64,000 nucleotides of DNA. Origin: Pseudarthrobacter sp. W1I19. Lineage in GTDB: Bacteria > Actinomycetota > Actinomycetes > Actinomycetales > Micrococcaceae. Position numbers and translations under genes: made by a program. Within the stretch, counting starts at the first letter, position 1; each line of letters starts with the position of its first letter. The notes under the pieces are model-generated. The model was not told where the DNA came from. It ran no database searches and was given only the letters and a program-made list of their open reading frames with translations. Positions 1 to 7,958 of this stretch are shown here, piece after piece. The stretch is from positions 2,914,001-2,978,000 of the forward strand of contig NZ_JAUSZR010000001.1 in assembly GCF_030817835.1 (NCBI RefSeq), written 5' to 3'.

Positions 1-202
1 AGATATTGGTCCGCTTGGCCAGGCTCGTTGCCCGCCAGGCCGGCAGCGCTGCCTTGGCCGCGGCAATGGCTTCCTCCACCCGCGCCGCGGAAGCCAGCGC
101 CACCTGCTTCTCCTGCTCCCCGGTGGCGGGGTTGAAGACGGGGCCGAAGCGCGCGGCATCGGCAACGCGGCTGCCGTTGATGTAATGCGGAATGGTTTGC
201 AC
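1..202 (-). CDS. mmsA: Methylmalonate-semialdehyde dehydrogenase, N-terminal fragment
   Basis: About 67 N-terminal codons of a CoA-acylating aldehyde dehydrogenase; the rest lies beyond the left edge. The visible protein starts VQTIPHYINGSRV and continues with the conserved FNPATGEQ segment and an A-rich helix (VEEAIAAAKAALPAWR), typical of MmsA. The family converts methylmalonate semialdehyde to propionyl-CoA in valine catabolism. The start is a GTG at 200-202. It lies 13 nt behind the mmsB stop, so the two genes are almost certainly one operon with matching pathway roles. The catalytic Cys region is not in the window, so activity cannot be judged. Confidence 0.85.
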   Translation of the reverse strand, partial: MQTIPHYINGSRVADAARFGPVFNPATGEQEKQVALASAARVEEAIAAAKAALPAWRATSLAKRTNI

Positions 203-215
203 GGCTATCTCTTTT

Positions 216-1118
216 CTATTTGGCTGATTGGAGCGAACCATCGGCAAGTTTGATGATCATGGAGCAGTCCTTGCCGGATTCGCCCGCGTCAATAAGGCGT
301 TGGTACAGCTGCTGAACGTGCCTGCCGATTTCGAGTGGCGTGCCGGTGTCCTCCGCAGCGCTGATGGCCAGGCCGATGTCCTTGTTCGCCAGCTCGGCAG
401 TAAACGTGGGTGCGAAATCGTTGTTGGATGCGGCGGTGGGGACTACGCCGGGAACGGGGTACCAGGTGCGCAGGGCCCAGCTGTCCCCGGACGACACGGA
501 GGCGATGTCCCAGAACACCTTCTTATCCAGGCCCAGTCGGTCCGCCAGCACTGCACCCTCGGCCGTGGAGGCCAGGTTGATCAGGAGCATCAGGTTGTTG
601 CAGATCTTCGCCGCCTGGCCCGTGGTGGCTCCGCCGGTAGGAATGATGTTGGCGGCCATCGGCCCGATGTAGGTGGTGGCCTCGGCCACGGCGTCCGGTT
701 CACCGCCCACCATGAACGTCAGTGTCCCTGCCTTGGCGCCGCTCATCCCGCCTGAGACAGGGGCATCCACGAAGCGGAAGCCGGCGGCAGCGGCGGCGTC
801 GTGCAGTTCCTTTGCTGCGGCAATGTCAATGGTGGAGGAATCCACCAGGAGTGTGCGCGCATCGGCATGCGCCAGCACGCCATCCGCTCCCAGATAGACG
901 GCCTTTGCATGCTCGCCTTTCGGAAGCATGGTGAAGACGGCGTCCGCGCCGGTGACTGCCTCCGCGATGCTCCCGGCCGGCTTTACCCCTTCAGCCTCCG
1001 CAGCGGCGAGGGCGGCCGGGTTGAGGTCGAATCCGCGGACGTCGTGCCCCGCTTTTGCAAGGTTCGCCGACATGGATCCGCCCATGTTCCCCAAACCGAT
1101 CCAACCGATTACTGCCAT
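216..1118 (-). CDS. mmsB: 3-hydroxyisobutyrate dehydrogenase
   Basis: A 300-aa beta-hydroxyacid dehydrogenase that oxidises 3-hydroxyisobutyrate to methylmalonate semialdehyde with NAD in valine degradation. The N-terminus carries the Rossmann glycine motif GLGNMG (about residues 8-13). The substrate-binding motif DAPVSGGMSGAKAGTL lies near residues 115-130, and the catalytic-lysine segment GQAAKICNN near residue 165. The reading frame is open further upstream, but the ATG at 1116-1118 is chosen: it has GGAG about 8 nt ahead and starts directly on the Rossmann strand (MAVIGWIG). It precedes mmsA by 13 nt and is divergent from a LysR gene, its likely regulator. Confidence 0.93.
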   Translation of the reverse strand: MAVIGWIGLGNMGGSMSANLAKAGHDVRGFDLNPAALAAAEAEGVKPAGSIAEAVTGADAVFTMLPKGEHAKAVYLGADGVLAHADARTLLVDSSTIDIAAAKELHDAAAAAGFRFVDAPVSGGMSGAKAGTLTFMVGGEPDAVAEATTYIGPMAANIIPTGGATTGQAAKICNNLMLLINLASTAEGAVLADRLGLDKKVFWDIASVSSGDSWALRTWYPVPGVVPTAASNNDFAPTFTAELANKDIGLAISAAEDTGTPLEIGRHVQQLYQRLIDAGESGKDCSMIIKLADGSLQSAK

Positions 1119-1223
1119 CGCCCAAGCTCCTTTGCTGTGCCTCCGGCCGGGAGCAGCCGGAAGGTCTGTGTCCACCATCACACCCTGCTACAGTGCAATC
1201 AAGGCGAAAAATCACAGACGGCA

Positions 1224-1239
1224 TGTGCACTGATGCACA
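1224..1239. promoter_or_regulatory. Dyad TGTGCA-N4-TGCACA between mmsB and its LysR regulator
   Basis: A perfect 6+6 inverted repeat, TGTGCACTGATGCACA, lies 17 nt before the LysR start and about 105 nt before the mmsB start. The position suits an autoregulatory/activator operator of the divergent LysR protein. A 13/16 match occurs at 4918-4933 ahead of the transporter gene. Binding is inferred from position and symmetry only. Confidence 0.45.
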
Positions 1240-1256
1240 CGAATGAAGGGACACGG

Positions 1257-2156
1257 ATGGCGCGGCTTCCAAGTCCGGACGACTTGCTGATCTTGCTCAC
1301 TGTGGCCCGGCTGGGCCGCTTCAACGCCGTAGCCGAAACGATGGGCACCACGCACACCACCATCTCGCGGCGGATCCTTGCCCTCGACAAGCAACTGGGC
1401 GGCCGCACGCTGGAGCGCAGCCCGCACGGGTGGGAGCTGACGGAGCTTGGCGCGTCGGCCGTGGCCGCGGCGGAAACGATCGAGGACACGCTCGGTTCTT
1501 TGGCCGCCGTTGTGGGCCAGGACCGGGACGCCGTGTCCGGCATGGTGCGCATCAGCACCTCTGACGGTTTCGGCGCCGAGTTCGTGGCTCCTGCACTGGT
1601 CCGCCTCCAGCAGCGGCATCCGTTGCTGAATGTGGAGATGCTCAGCGCCACACGCAAGGTCAGCCAGAACCGCTCCGGCGTGGACCTGGAAGTGGTGGTG
1701 GGCCGCACGGACGTGAGCAACGCGCAGGCCATCTTCCTGACCAACTACTTCCTGCGGCTTTACGCAAGCCCCGCCTACGCCAAGGAACGGGGTTTGCCGG
1801 AAACGCCCGACGGCGTGGGGCAGCACGGCTTCGTCTCTTACGTGGAGTCAGCACTCCAGGTTGCCGAACTGGGCCACCGGTCCTCGCAGCTTCCGGTGCC
1901 GAAATCCAGCTTCCAGGCGACCAGCATCTTTGCCCAGGTGGAGGCGGTACGCCGCGGCGGCGGCATCGGACTGCTTCCGAACTTTATGGTGGCGCAGAGT
2001 CCGGAGTTCGTTCCGGTGCTCCCCGAAGCCTTCCAGCGCCAGATTCCCATCTGGGCCGTGGCACGGCCGGAATCGCTGCGGTCCGCCCGGGTTCAGGCCG
2101 TGATTGCTGCGCTGAAGGAAGAAGTGGCGGAGCGCCAGGATCTACTGGCAGCCTAG
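1257..2156 (+). CDS. LysR-family transcriptional regulator (mmsBA-linked)
   Basis: A 299-aa LysR-type regulator. The N-terminal winged HTH (LPSPDDLLILLTVARLGRF, then TTHTTISRRILALDKQLGG) spans about residues 3-62, followed by the periplasmic-binding-protein-like effector domain to the C-terminus. The frame is open for 150 codons upstream. The ATG at 1257 is chosen because GAAGGG sits 6 nt before it and the HTH begins at once; an in-frame ATG at 1233 lies inside the TGTGCA dyad and lacks a ribosome site. It is divergent from mmsBA and probably regulates it; the effector is unknown. Confidence 0.88.
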   Translation: MARLPSPDDLLILLTVARLGRFNAVAETMGTTHTTISRRILALDKQLGGRTLERSPHGWELTELGASAVAAAETIEDTLGSLAAVVGQDRDAVSGMVRISTSDGFGAEFVAPALVRLQQRHPLLNVEMLSATRKVSQNRSGVDLEVVVGRTDVSNAQAIFLTNYFLRLYASPAYAKERGLPETPDGVGQHGFVSYVESALQVAELGHRSSQLPVPKSSFQATSIFAQVEAVRRGGGIGLLPNFMVAQSPEFVPVLPEAFQRQIPIWAVARPESLRSARVQAVIAALKEEVAERQDLLAA

Positions 2157-2178
2157 GTCCTGGCACCCACAGCAATTG

Positions 2179-3297
2179 TCAGGCCTGGAAAAGGCGCCTC
2201 ACCACCCGCCCTGCGGCGAGTGCGTCGAGGCCTTCGTTGATCTCGGCAAGGGGCCTGGTGTCGGTGTGCAGCAGCTCAACGGGCAGCCGGCCTTCGCGCC
2301 AGTACCCCAGGTAGAGGGGGATGTCCCGGTTCGGTACGGCGTCACCCATGTACGAACCAAGCAGCCGCTTGCCCGCTCCGGCAAACTGGAGGGCGGGCAC
2401 CGTCAATTCCGCCGTGGGATGCGGCAGCCCTACCGAGACCACGGCGCCGCCACGCGTCACGTGCTCGAGGCATGAAGCAATGACCCGGGCTGAGCCCACA
2501 GCCTCTACGGCCGTATCCACACCATCACCTGCAGCCTCCGCGATCAGCCGGGCCGCGTCGTCGGGAGTCCCCACGGCCGTTGCCCCGCACTTCATGGCGA
2601 GCCCATGCTTGCTGGTGTTGGGGTCAATGGCGATCACCGCTGAGGCGCCGGCGAGCGCCGCCGCCATCACTGCCGAAAGCCCCACGGCCCCGAGGCCGAA
2701 AACGGCTACGGACTGGCCTGGTTGAACCGCCGCGGTGTTGAGCACGGCTCCCATCCCGGTGAGCACGGCGCAACCAAACATCGCCGCGATGGTGTCGGGG
2801 ACGTCGTCGTCGATCACCACTACCGATTCACGGGCCACCACCGCATAATCCGCGAACGCCGAAACCCCCAGATGGTGGTTGATCCGCTGCCCCTCGGGTG
2901 TGCGCAGCAGGGCCTCGCCATGCAAAAGGTCGCCGGAGCCGTTGACCTCGGCGGCCCGGTGGCACAGGGCGGGCCGCCCCGCAAGGCACGCACGGCAGGA
3001 ACCGCAACTGGGGACGAAAACGAGGACCACGTGGTCCCCCACGGACACGTCCGTGACACCTTCGCCTACCGAGGCAACCCGTCCTACGGCCTCGTGCCCC
3101 AGCGCCATGGGAAGCGGCCTGACGCGGGAACCGTCCACCACCGACAGGTCTGAGTGGCACAGGCTGGAGTAGGCGACGGTGACGCCCAGCTCGCCGGCCC
3201 GGGGTTCGGGACGGCTGAGCTCCTGAACCACCAGCGGCTGCGCTTGGCCATAGCTGGTGCCGGCGGGAACGGTGGAATAGAGGACGGCTGCTCGCAT
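2179..3297 (-). CDS. Zinc-dependent alcohol dehydrogenase (MDR family)
   Basis: A 372-aa medium-chain dehydrogenase. Catalytic zinc ligands are visible as C47-H48 (SSLCHSD) and GHE at about 67-69. The structural zinc lobe CGSCRACLAGRPALC is near residues 98-112, and the NAD-binding motif GLGAVGLSAV follows. The order and length match class III-like/aryl alcohol dehydrogenases, but the substrate cannot be read from sequence. The ATG at 3295-3297 (MRAAVLYST) is chosen over an upstream in-frame extension of 50 residues with no family resemblance. The gene is convergent with the LysR gene (22 nt) and lies behind the MHS transporter, with a strong hairpin between them. Confidence 0.9.
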   Translation of the reverse strand: MRAAVLYSTVPAGTSYGQAQPLVVQELSRPEPRAGELGVTVAYSSLCHSDLSVVDGSRVRPLPMALGHEAVGRVASVGEGVTDVSVGDHVVLVFVPSCGSCRACLAGRPALCHRAAEVNGSGDLLHGEALLRTPEGQRINHHLGVSAFADYAVVARESVVVIDDDVPDTIAAMFGCAVLTGMGAVLNTAAVQPGQSVAVFGLGAVGLSAVMAAALAGASAVIAIDPNTSKHGLAMKCGATAVGTPDDAARLIAEAAGDGVDTAVEAVGSARVIASCLEHVTRGGAVVSVGLPHPTAELTVPALQFAGAGKRLLGSYMGDAVPNRDIPLYLGYWREGRLPVELLHTDTRPLAEINEGLDALAAGRVVRRLFQA

Positions 3298-3324
3298 GAT
3301 GTTCCTAACCTTGAAATGGGGACA

Positions 3325-3368
3325 GGCAGCTGCCCGGACCGGCGGTACGTGCGGTCCGGGCAGCTGCC
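3325..3368 (-). terminator. Strong hairpin behind the transporter gene
   Basis: A perfect 16-bp inverted repeat (arms 3325-3340 and 3353-3368, 12-nt loop) lies between the transporter stop and the alcohol dehydrogenase start. On the minus strand it is followed by only a weak T-containing stretch, so it may attenuate or terminate transcription after the transporter. Confidence 0.6.
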
Positions 3369-3394
3369 ATTTCCGTCTTGCCGTTCTGGGAAGA

Positions 3395-4777
3395 CTACTT
3401 CTTGGTGGCTGCCAGAAGGTCAGCCGTGCCCTGGGCGTCCGCGGCATCGACGTCCCGCAGCGAAATTCCGCGGGTTTCCCTCAGGAAGAGGACAGAGACC
3501 GCTGTGACGATGCAGGCACCCAGCAGGTACAGGGCCACCGGAGTGGAGGACTTGAAACTGCCCAGCAGCGAGCTGGCGATGATCGGTGCCAGCGAACCGG
3601 CCACGATCGAGGTCACCTGATAGCCCAGCGAAACGCCCGAATACCGCATCCTGGTGGGGAACATTTCAGCCATGATGGACGGCTGCCCGGCGTACATGAG
3701 TGCGTGGAACAGCAGGCCGATGGTGATGGCGGCCAGGATGACGAGGTCGTTGGCGGTGTCCATCATGGGGAACGCGAAGAAGCCCCACGTTCCGCCCAGG
3801 ACGGCACCTGCCATGTAGACCGGGCGGCGGCCGAAGGCGTCAGACATTTTGCCAACAAGCGGGACAGCGCAGAAGTGAATGAAGTGGGCCACGAGCAGCA
3901 GCAGCAGGATGCGGGACGTGTCGGTCTGGACAACGACCTTCAGGTAGGTGATAGAGAAAGTCACCACGAGGTAATAGAGGATGTTCTCGGCAAAACGCAG
4001 GCCCATGGCGGTGAAGACACCCCTTGGGTAACGGCGGAAAACCTCGGCCACGCCGTAACCCTTTTTCTCTTCCGTGACCTCCCTCCGGGCCTCCAGGAAG
4101 ATGGGGGCATCCTGAACCTTGGTGCGGATGTAATAGCCGATGACGACGATCACTGCCGAGAGCCAGAAGGCCACGCGCCAGCCCCAGCCGAGGAACGCCT
4201 CCTGCGAAAGGGTGGAGGACAGGATGAACAGCACGCCGGTGGCGAGCAGGTTGCCCATGGGGACGGCGGATTGCGGCCAGCTGGACCAGAAGCCACGCGA
4301 CTTGTTGGGGCTGTGCTCGGCAACTAGCAGCACTGCGCCGCCCCATTCGCCACCCACGGCGAAGCCCTGGACGAAGCGAAGGAACACCAGCGCCGCCGGA
4401 GCCCAGTAACCGATCTGGGCAAAGCCTGGCAGGCAGCCCATCAGGAAGGTGGCCACTCCTACCAGGATGATGCTCAGCTGCAGGAGCTGCTTCCGGCCGA
4501 ACTTGTCCCCGAAGTGGCCGAAGACAATGCCGCCTACAGGCCGGGCAACGAAGCCCACGGCGTAAGTGACGAATGCGGCAATGATGCCGTCCAGCTCGGT
4601 TCCGGAGTTGGGGAAGAACATCTTCCCGAACACCAAAGTGGCTGCTGAGGCGTACAGGAAGAACTCATACCACTCCACGACGGTGCCGGCCATGGAGGCT
4701 GCAACAACTTTTCGCAGGCCTGACGCCTTGACATCGGTTTCCCCGGACCGTTGTGCGGCGGACTTTTCCGTACTCAT
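3395..4777 (-). CDS. MFS transporter, metabolite:H+ symporter type
   Basis: A 460-aa, 12-helix major-facilitator protein. It has the MHS-family signatures: VVEWYEFFLYASAATLVFG in helix 1, the loop motif GHFGDKFGRKQLL between helices 2 and 3, and RFVQGFAVGGEWGGAVLL in helix 4. Relatives (KgtP, ShiA, ProP, CitA types) import mono- and dicarboxylates, shikimate or betaines with protons; the substrate here is unknown. A purine-rich site (AAGGAG) precedes the ATG. The alcohol dehydrogenase lies downstream on the same strand, and an operator-like dyad similar to that of the mmsBA regulator lies about 140 nt upstream. Confidence 0.9.
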   Translation of the reverse strand: MSTEKSAAQRSGETDVKASGLRKVVAASMAGTVVEWYEFFLYASAATLVFGKMFFPNSGTELDGIIAAFVTYAVGFVARPVGGIVFGHFGDKFGRKQLLQLSIILVGVATFLMGCLPGFAQIGYWAPAALVFLRFVQGFAVGGEWGGAVLLVAEHSPNKSRGFWSSWPQSAVPMGNLLATGVLFILSSTLSQEAFLGWGWRVAFWLSAVIVVIGYYIRTKVQDAPIFLEARREVTEEKKGYGVAEVFRRYPRGVFTAMGLRFAENILYYLVVTFSITYLKVVVQTDTSRILLLLLVAHFIHFCAVPLVGKMSDAFGRRPVYMAGAVLGGTWGFFAFPMMDTANDLVILAAITIGLLFHALMYAGQPSIMAEMFPTRMRYSGVSLGYQVTSIVAGSLAPIIASSLLGSFKSSTPVALYLLGACIVTAVSVLFLRETRGISLRDVDAADAQGTADLLAATKK

Positions 4778-4917
4778 TGATGAACTCCTTCGGCGTCTTC
4801 TTCGACACCACTGGACAGGCTAAGGCGGGTACGTGTGATTTTGGCCACGCGCCGCCGGGTCCAAATGAGTATCGTCTGCCATTCCGTCGAGCTCAACGAC
4901 GAATCCTGCAGAGGCTA

Positions 4918-4933
4918 TCTGCATTTATGCACA
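4918..4933. promoter_or_regulatory. Second TGCA-N4-TGCACA dyad, upstream of the transporter gene
   Basis: TCTGCATTTATGCACA matches the dyad at 1224-1239 at 13 of 16 positions, including the half-site TGCACA. It lies about 140 nt upstream of the transporter start and just behind metX. It could place the transporter and alcohol dehydrogenase under the same LysR regulator as mmsBA. Confidence 0.3.
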
Positions 4934-4954
4934 ATCCCGCCGGTGGCGGTCCGG

Positions 4955-6070
4955 CTATGCCGCCAAGTGCACCCGGAGCTGGTTGCCCAGCTGGCCGATT
5001 TCGGTGAGGAAACCGTCGTGTCCGATGGGCGCCTCGATGAAGTGGACGTCCACGTCCCCCGGGAGTGCGCGGGCCAGTTCCAGGGACTGGGACGGGAAGT
5101 AGAGCCGGTCCGAATCCACGGCGGCCACGAAGAAGCGTGCACCGGCACGGGACAACGTTTGTTCGAGTGGCCCGCGGCCGCGGCAGACGTCGTGGCTCAT
5201 CAGCGCCTCGGTAATGGCGATATAGCTGTTGGCATCAAACCGCTGGACCAGCTTGGTGCCCTGATGGTCCAGGTAGCTCTCCACCTGGTAGCGTCCGCGC
5301 GCCGCGAGCTGCTCGCCCTGGAGCGGCGATTCCGGGGCCTGGGGTGTCCGGCCGAAGCGGCCGTCCAGCTCCCCGGGTGAACGGTATGTGATGTGGGCTA
5401 TGCGCCGGGCCAGGGCCAGGCCCTCTTCCGGCGACGGCCCGCCGTAGTAGTCGCCGCCGTTGAAGTTGGCATCCTGGCGGATGGCGAGCGTCTGTGCCTG
5501 GGCAAAGGCGATCTGTTCGGCGGTGCTCGCGGCCCCCACGGAAATCACGGCGCAGCGCTGCACGCGTTCCGGATACGTCACGGCCCATTCCAGGGCCCGC
5601 GCGCCGCCCATGGACCCGCCCAGCACTGCGAACCAGCTGCTGATGCCCAGCTGGTCCGCCAGCCGGGCCTCCGCCGCGGTGCTGTCCCGGAGGGTCACCA
5701 GCGGGAACCGGGAGCCCCACGGCGTGCCGTCGGGTGCGGGCGAGGACGGGCCGGTGGACCCGTAACAGCCGCCCACAATGTTGATTGAGACGACGAAAAA
5801 CCGGTCGGTGTCCACCGGAGCGCCGGGGCCTGCAAGCTGCTCCCACCAGCCTTCTTCGTTGGTGTCGCCGCGGGTCACGTGCGTGCTGCCGGTGAGCGCG
5901 TGCTCGATCAGGACAGCGTTGCTGCCGTCCGCGTTGAGCGTGCCCCAGGTTTCGTAGGCCAAGGTGACATCCGGCAGGTAGCCGCCGGCTTCCAGCTTTA
6001 GATCGCCAATGGAGGCATAGCGGACAATCCCGTGTTCGGGAACGGTGGTACGGGTGACGGTAACCGTCAT
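4955..6070 (-). CDS. metX: Homoserine O-acetyltransferase
   Basis: A 371-aa alpha/beta-hydrolase-fold acyltransferase that transfers acetyl from acetyl-CoA to L-homoserine, the first committed step of methionine synthesis. The nucleophile elbow is GGSMGGARALEW. The Asp and His of the triad sit in VDSDRLYFPS and APIGHDGFL near the C-terminus. The conserved NIVGGCYGSTGPSS segment is present. The ATG at 6068-6070 has AGAGG 7-8 nt upstream; an in-frame extension beyond it runs into the riboswitch and is not coding. A SAM-IV-type riboswitch lies in the leader, so expression should fall when SAM is plentiful. The next methionine gene, metY, lies upstream with its own riboswitch. Confidence 0.95.
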   Translation of the reverse strand: MTVTVTRTTVPEHGIVRYASIGDLKLEAGGYLPDVTLAYETWGTLNADGSNAVLIEHALTGSTHVTRGDTNEEGWWEQLAGPGAPVDTDRFFVVSINIVGGCYGSTGPSSPAPDGTPWGSRFPLVTLRDSTAAEARLADQLGISSWFAVLGGSMGGARALEWAVTYPERVQRCAVISVGAASTAEQIAFAQAQTLAIRQDANFNGGDYYGGPSPEEGLALARRIAHITYRSPGELDGRFGRTPQAPESPLQGEQLAARGRYQVESYLDHQGTKLVQRFDANSYIAITEALMSHDVCRGRGPLEQTLSRAGARFFVAAVDSDRLYFPSQSLELARALPGDVDVHFIEAPIGHDGFLTEIGQLGNQLRVHLAA

Positions 6071-6093
6071 GGCAAGACCTCTTCTACGCGCTT

Positions 6094-6118
6094 GCCTGCC
6101 GTCGTCTGACCGGCAGGC
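6094..6118 (-). promoter_or_regulatory. Expression-platform hairpin of the metX riboswitch
   Basis: A perfect 8-bp stem, GCCTGCCG with CGGCAGGC and a 9-nt loop, lies directly downstream of the aptamer. The mRNA segment AAGACCT at the aptamer's 3' end (6120-6126) is complementary to AGGTCTT at the ribosome site (6074-6080), so the two could pair across this hairpin and hide the start region. No U-run follows, so it is not an ordinary terminator. Confidence 0.45.
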
Positions 6119-6200
6119 CAGGTCTTCACCCGGGGCACCCCACCGCGGAAGGAGGGTTGCCGGCCAGCAAGCCGGGGCTGTCACTGGCACTCATGACCTG
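6119..6200 (-). ncRNA. SAM-IV-type riboswitch in the metX leader
   Basis: Read on the minus strand, the leader holds CAGGTCATGAGTGCCAG, then GCCGGCAACCCTCC, CGCGGTGGGGTGCCCCGGG and GACCTG, which match the SAM-IV (or closely related SAM-I/IV) aptamer known from Actinobacteria. P1 can form between 6195-6200 and 6119-6124. A near-identical copy precedes metY. A hairpin (6094-6118) lies between aptamer and start codon without a U tract, so control is more likely at translation. Assignment rests on remembered consensus; an Rfam covariance search would settle SAM-IV versus SAM-I/IV. Confidence 0.85.
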
Positions 6201-6305
6201 CATTGAGTGTACGAAACAGCCCCCGCCTGCCGCCAAGAGTGTGACTGGTTGTGACTTCCCGGCTTGCCGCTGGTGCCCCTCATCAGGCGACGCTGGTGCC
6301 CGTGG

Positions 6306-7631
6306 TCAGGCGCCGCTGGCCTCCTTGGCGGCACGGAAGCCGGCTTCGAGGTCAGCGAGGATGTCATCGATATGCTCGATTCCCACGGAAAGCCGAACCA
6401 GGCCGGGGGTGACGCCGGCTACTTCCTGCTGTTCCGGCGAGAGCTGGCTGTGGGTGGTCGACGCCGGATGGATCACCAGGGAGCGGACGTCGCCGATGTT
6501 GGCAACATGGGAGTGCAGTTCCAGGGCGTCCACGAAGCGCTTGCCCGCCTCGGCCCCGCCGGCCAGATTGAACGAGACGATGGCCCCGGTCCCCTTGGGT
6601 CCGTACTTGCGGCCCCGCTCGTACCAGGGGCTGGAGGGCAGGCCCGCGTAGGCGACGGATTTGACGTCGTCCCTTCCTTCCAGCCAGCGCGCCACTTCGG
6701 TGGCATTGGCCACGTGCCGTTCCACCCGCAGGCTCAGGGTCTCAAGTCCCTGGGCGATCAGGAACGCGTTGAAGGGCGACACCGCCGAGCCCAGGTCGCG
6801 CAGGAGCTGGACCCGGGCCTTGAGGATGTAGGACAGGTTGGCGCCCAGCGCTCCATCGGCGCCGAGGTCGCGGGCGTAGACCAGCCCGTTGTAGGTGGGG
6901 TCCGGGGTGTTGAAACCAGGGAACTTCTCCGGGTCATTACCAAAATCGAACTTCCCCGAGTCCACAATCACTCCGGCAATGGCGGACCCATGGCCGCCCA
7001 GGTACTTGGTGGCCGAGTGCACCACGATGTCCGCGCCCCATTCGAGCGGGCGGATCAGGTACGGGGTGGACAAGGTGTTGTCCACGATGAGGGGCACGCC
7101 GGCCTCGTGTGCAACCTGGGACACGCCTTCAATGTCCAGGACGTCCTGCCGCGGGTTGGAAACCACCTCACCGAAGAAGAGTTTGGTGTTGGGCTGCACC
7201 GCGTCGCGCCACTGGTCCAGGTTGTCCGGGTCCGCCACAAAGGTGACCGAGATGCCGAACTTCTTCAGCGTATGCGCGAAGAGGTTGTAGGTGCCGCCGT
7301 AGAGGCTGGGGCTGGCCACGATGTGGTCTCCGGCTTCGGCGATGTTCAGGATGGCGAATGTTTCTGCGGCCTGCCCGGAGCTGAGCAGCAGGGCTCCCAG
7401 GCCGCCCTCAAGGCTGGCGATCCGCTGTTCCACGGCCTCCTGTGTGGGATTGCCGATCCTGGTGTAGATGGGAGCCAGTTCGGCCAGGGCGAAGCGGTTG
7501 GCCGCACTTTCCGCGCTCGGGAACACAAAGGACGTGGTCTGGTAGATGGGGAGGGCGCGGGCGCCGGTGGCGCTGTCCGGTTCCTGGCCGATGTGGATCT
7601 GGCGGGTTTCGAAGGACCATCCGTTGGACAA
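6306..7631 (-). CDS. metY: O-acetylhomoserine aminocarboxypropyltransferase (sulfhydrylase)
   Basis: A 441-aa PLP enzyme of the Cys/Met-metabolism family that makes homocysteine from O-acetylhomoserine and sulfide. The PLP-lysine motif is [18 protein letters not shown]. The N-terminal [20 protein letters not shown] and [11 protein letters not shown] segments are diagnostic for MetY rather than MetB/MetC. The chosen start is TTG at 7629-7631, 7 nt behind AAAGGAG. The upstream in-frame ATG at 7661 falls in a hairpin and has no ribosome site. The gene has its own SAM riboswitch and works directly after MetX, although the two genes appear separately transcribed. Confidence 0.93.
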   Translation of the reverse strand: MSNGWSFETRQIHIGQEPDSATGARALPIYQTTSFVFPSAESAANRFALAELAPIYTRIGNPTQEAVEQRIASLEGGLGALLLSSGQAAETFAILNIAEAGDHIVASPSLYGGTYNLFAHTLKKFGISVTFVADPDNLDQWRDAVQPNTKLFFGEVVSNPRQDVLDIEGVSQVAHEAGVPLIVDNTLSTPYLIRPLEWGADIVVHSATKYLGGHGSAIAGVIVDSGKFDFGNDPEKFPGFNTPDPTYNGLVYARDLGADGALGANLSYILKARVQLLRDLGSAVSPFNAFLIAQGLETLSLRVERHVANATEVARWLEGRDDVKSVAYAGLPSSPWYERGRKYGPKGTGAIVSFNLAGGAEAGKRFVDALELHSHVANIGDVRSLVIHPASTTHSQLSPEQQEVAGVTPGLVRLSVGIEHIDDILADLEAGFRAAKEASGA

Positions 7632-7632
7632 T

Positions 7633-7680
7633 TCAAGGCTCCTTTGACATGGGCCCGGCATGCTCGAAGCACTGCGGGCC
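7633..7680 (-). promoter_or_regulatory. Leader hairpin and tiny upstream ORF before metY
   Basis: A stem (outer arms GGCCCG/CGGGCC, inner loop-proximal stem around TTCGA) spans 7652-7680, immediately upstream of the ribosome site. A five-codon frame, MSKEP, runs from the ATG at 7650 to a TGA at 7633-7635, contains the ribosome site itself and ends one nucleotide before the TTG start of metY. This may couple or damp initiation; functional translation of the short frame is unproven. Confidence 0.3.
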
Positions 7681-7711
7681 GCGCTTGCTATCCGGCCTCT
7701 TGCCGGACAGC

Positions 7712-7794
7712 CAGGTCCTCACCCGGGGCACCCCACCGCGGTTGGAGGGTTGCCGGCCAGCGAGCCGGGGCTTGATGCTGGCACTCATGACCTG
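7712..7794 (-). ncRNA. SAM-IV-type riboswitch in the metY leader
   Basis: On the minus strand the leader contains CAGGTCATGAGTGCCAGC, CCCCGGCTCGCTGGCCGGC, AACCCTCC and GGTGGGGTGCCCCGGGTGA, then GACCTG closing P1 (7712-7717 with 7789-7794). It is nearly identical to the aptamer before metX, with changes only in loops. A small hairpin (TCCGGC/GCCGGA) follows at about 7690-7706, then the larger leader stem. Confidence 0.85.
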
Positions 7795-7908
7795 AGCCCA
7801 GTGTAGGAACACGCAGAGTGCGCCCGACAGCATTGTGACGAACATGGTCCTGAACATCTTTACGCGCGCTGGTACGAATTTATGAGGCTTGACCAGCGGA
7901 AATCCCAG

Positions 7909-7922
7909 TAAGGGTACCCTTA
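7909..7922. promoter_or_regulatory. 14-bp palindrome ahead of the VOC-fold gene
   Basis: TAAGGGTACCCTTA is a perfect palindrome 36 nt upstream of the next plus-strand start codon. It overlaps the expected promoter zone (a TTGACC lies at 7889-7894), so it could be a repressor site. No regulator is assigned. Confidence 0.35.
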
Positions 7923-7958
7923 GCTGAGAGCCCGATCACAAAGTGCCAAGATGATGGC

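Noticed and set aside
3296..4327. A 343-codon plus-strand frame opposite the MFS transporter
   Set aside because: Low-complexity, His/Gln/Asp-rich translation without family resemblance; the transporter on the minus strand explains the region.
6264..7775. A 503-codon plus-strand frame opposite metY
   Set aside because: metY on the minus strand has an unmistakable PLP motif; the plus frame is a shadow without a fold signature.
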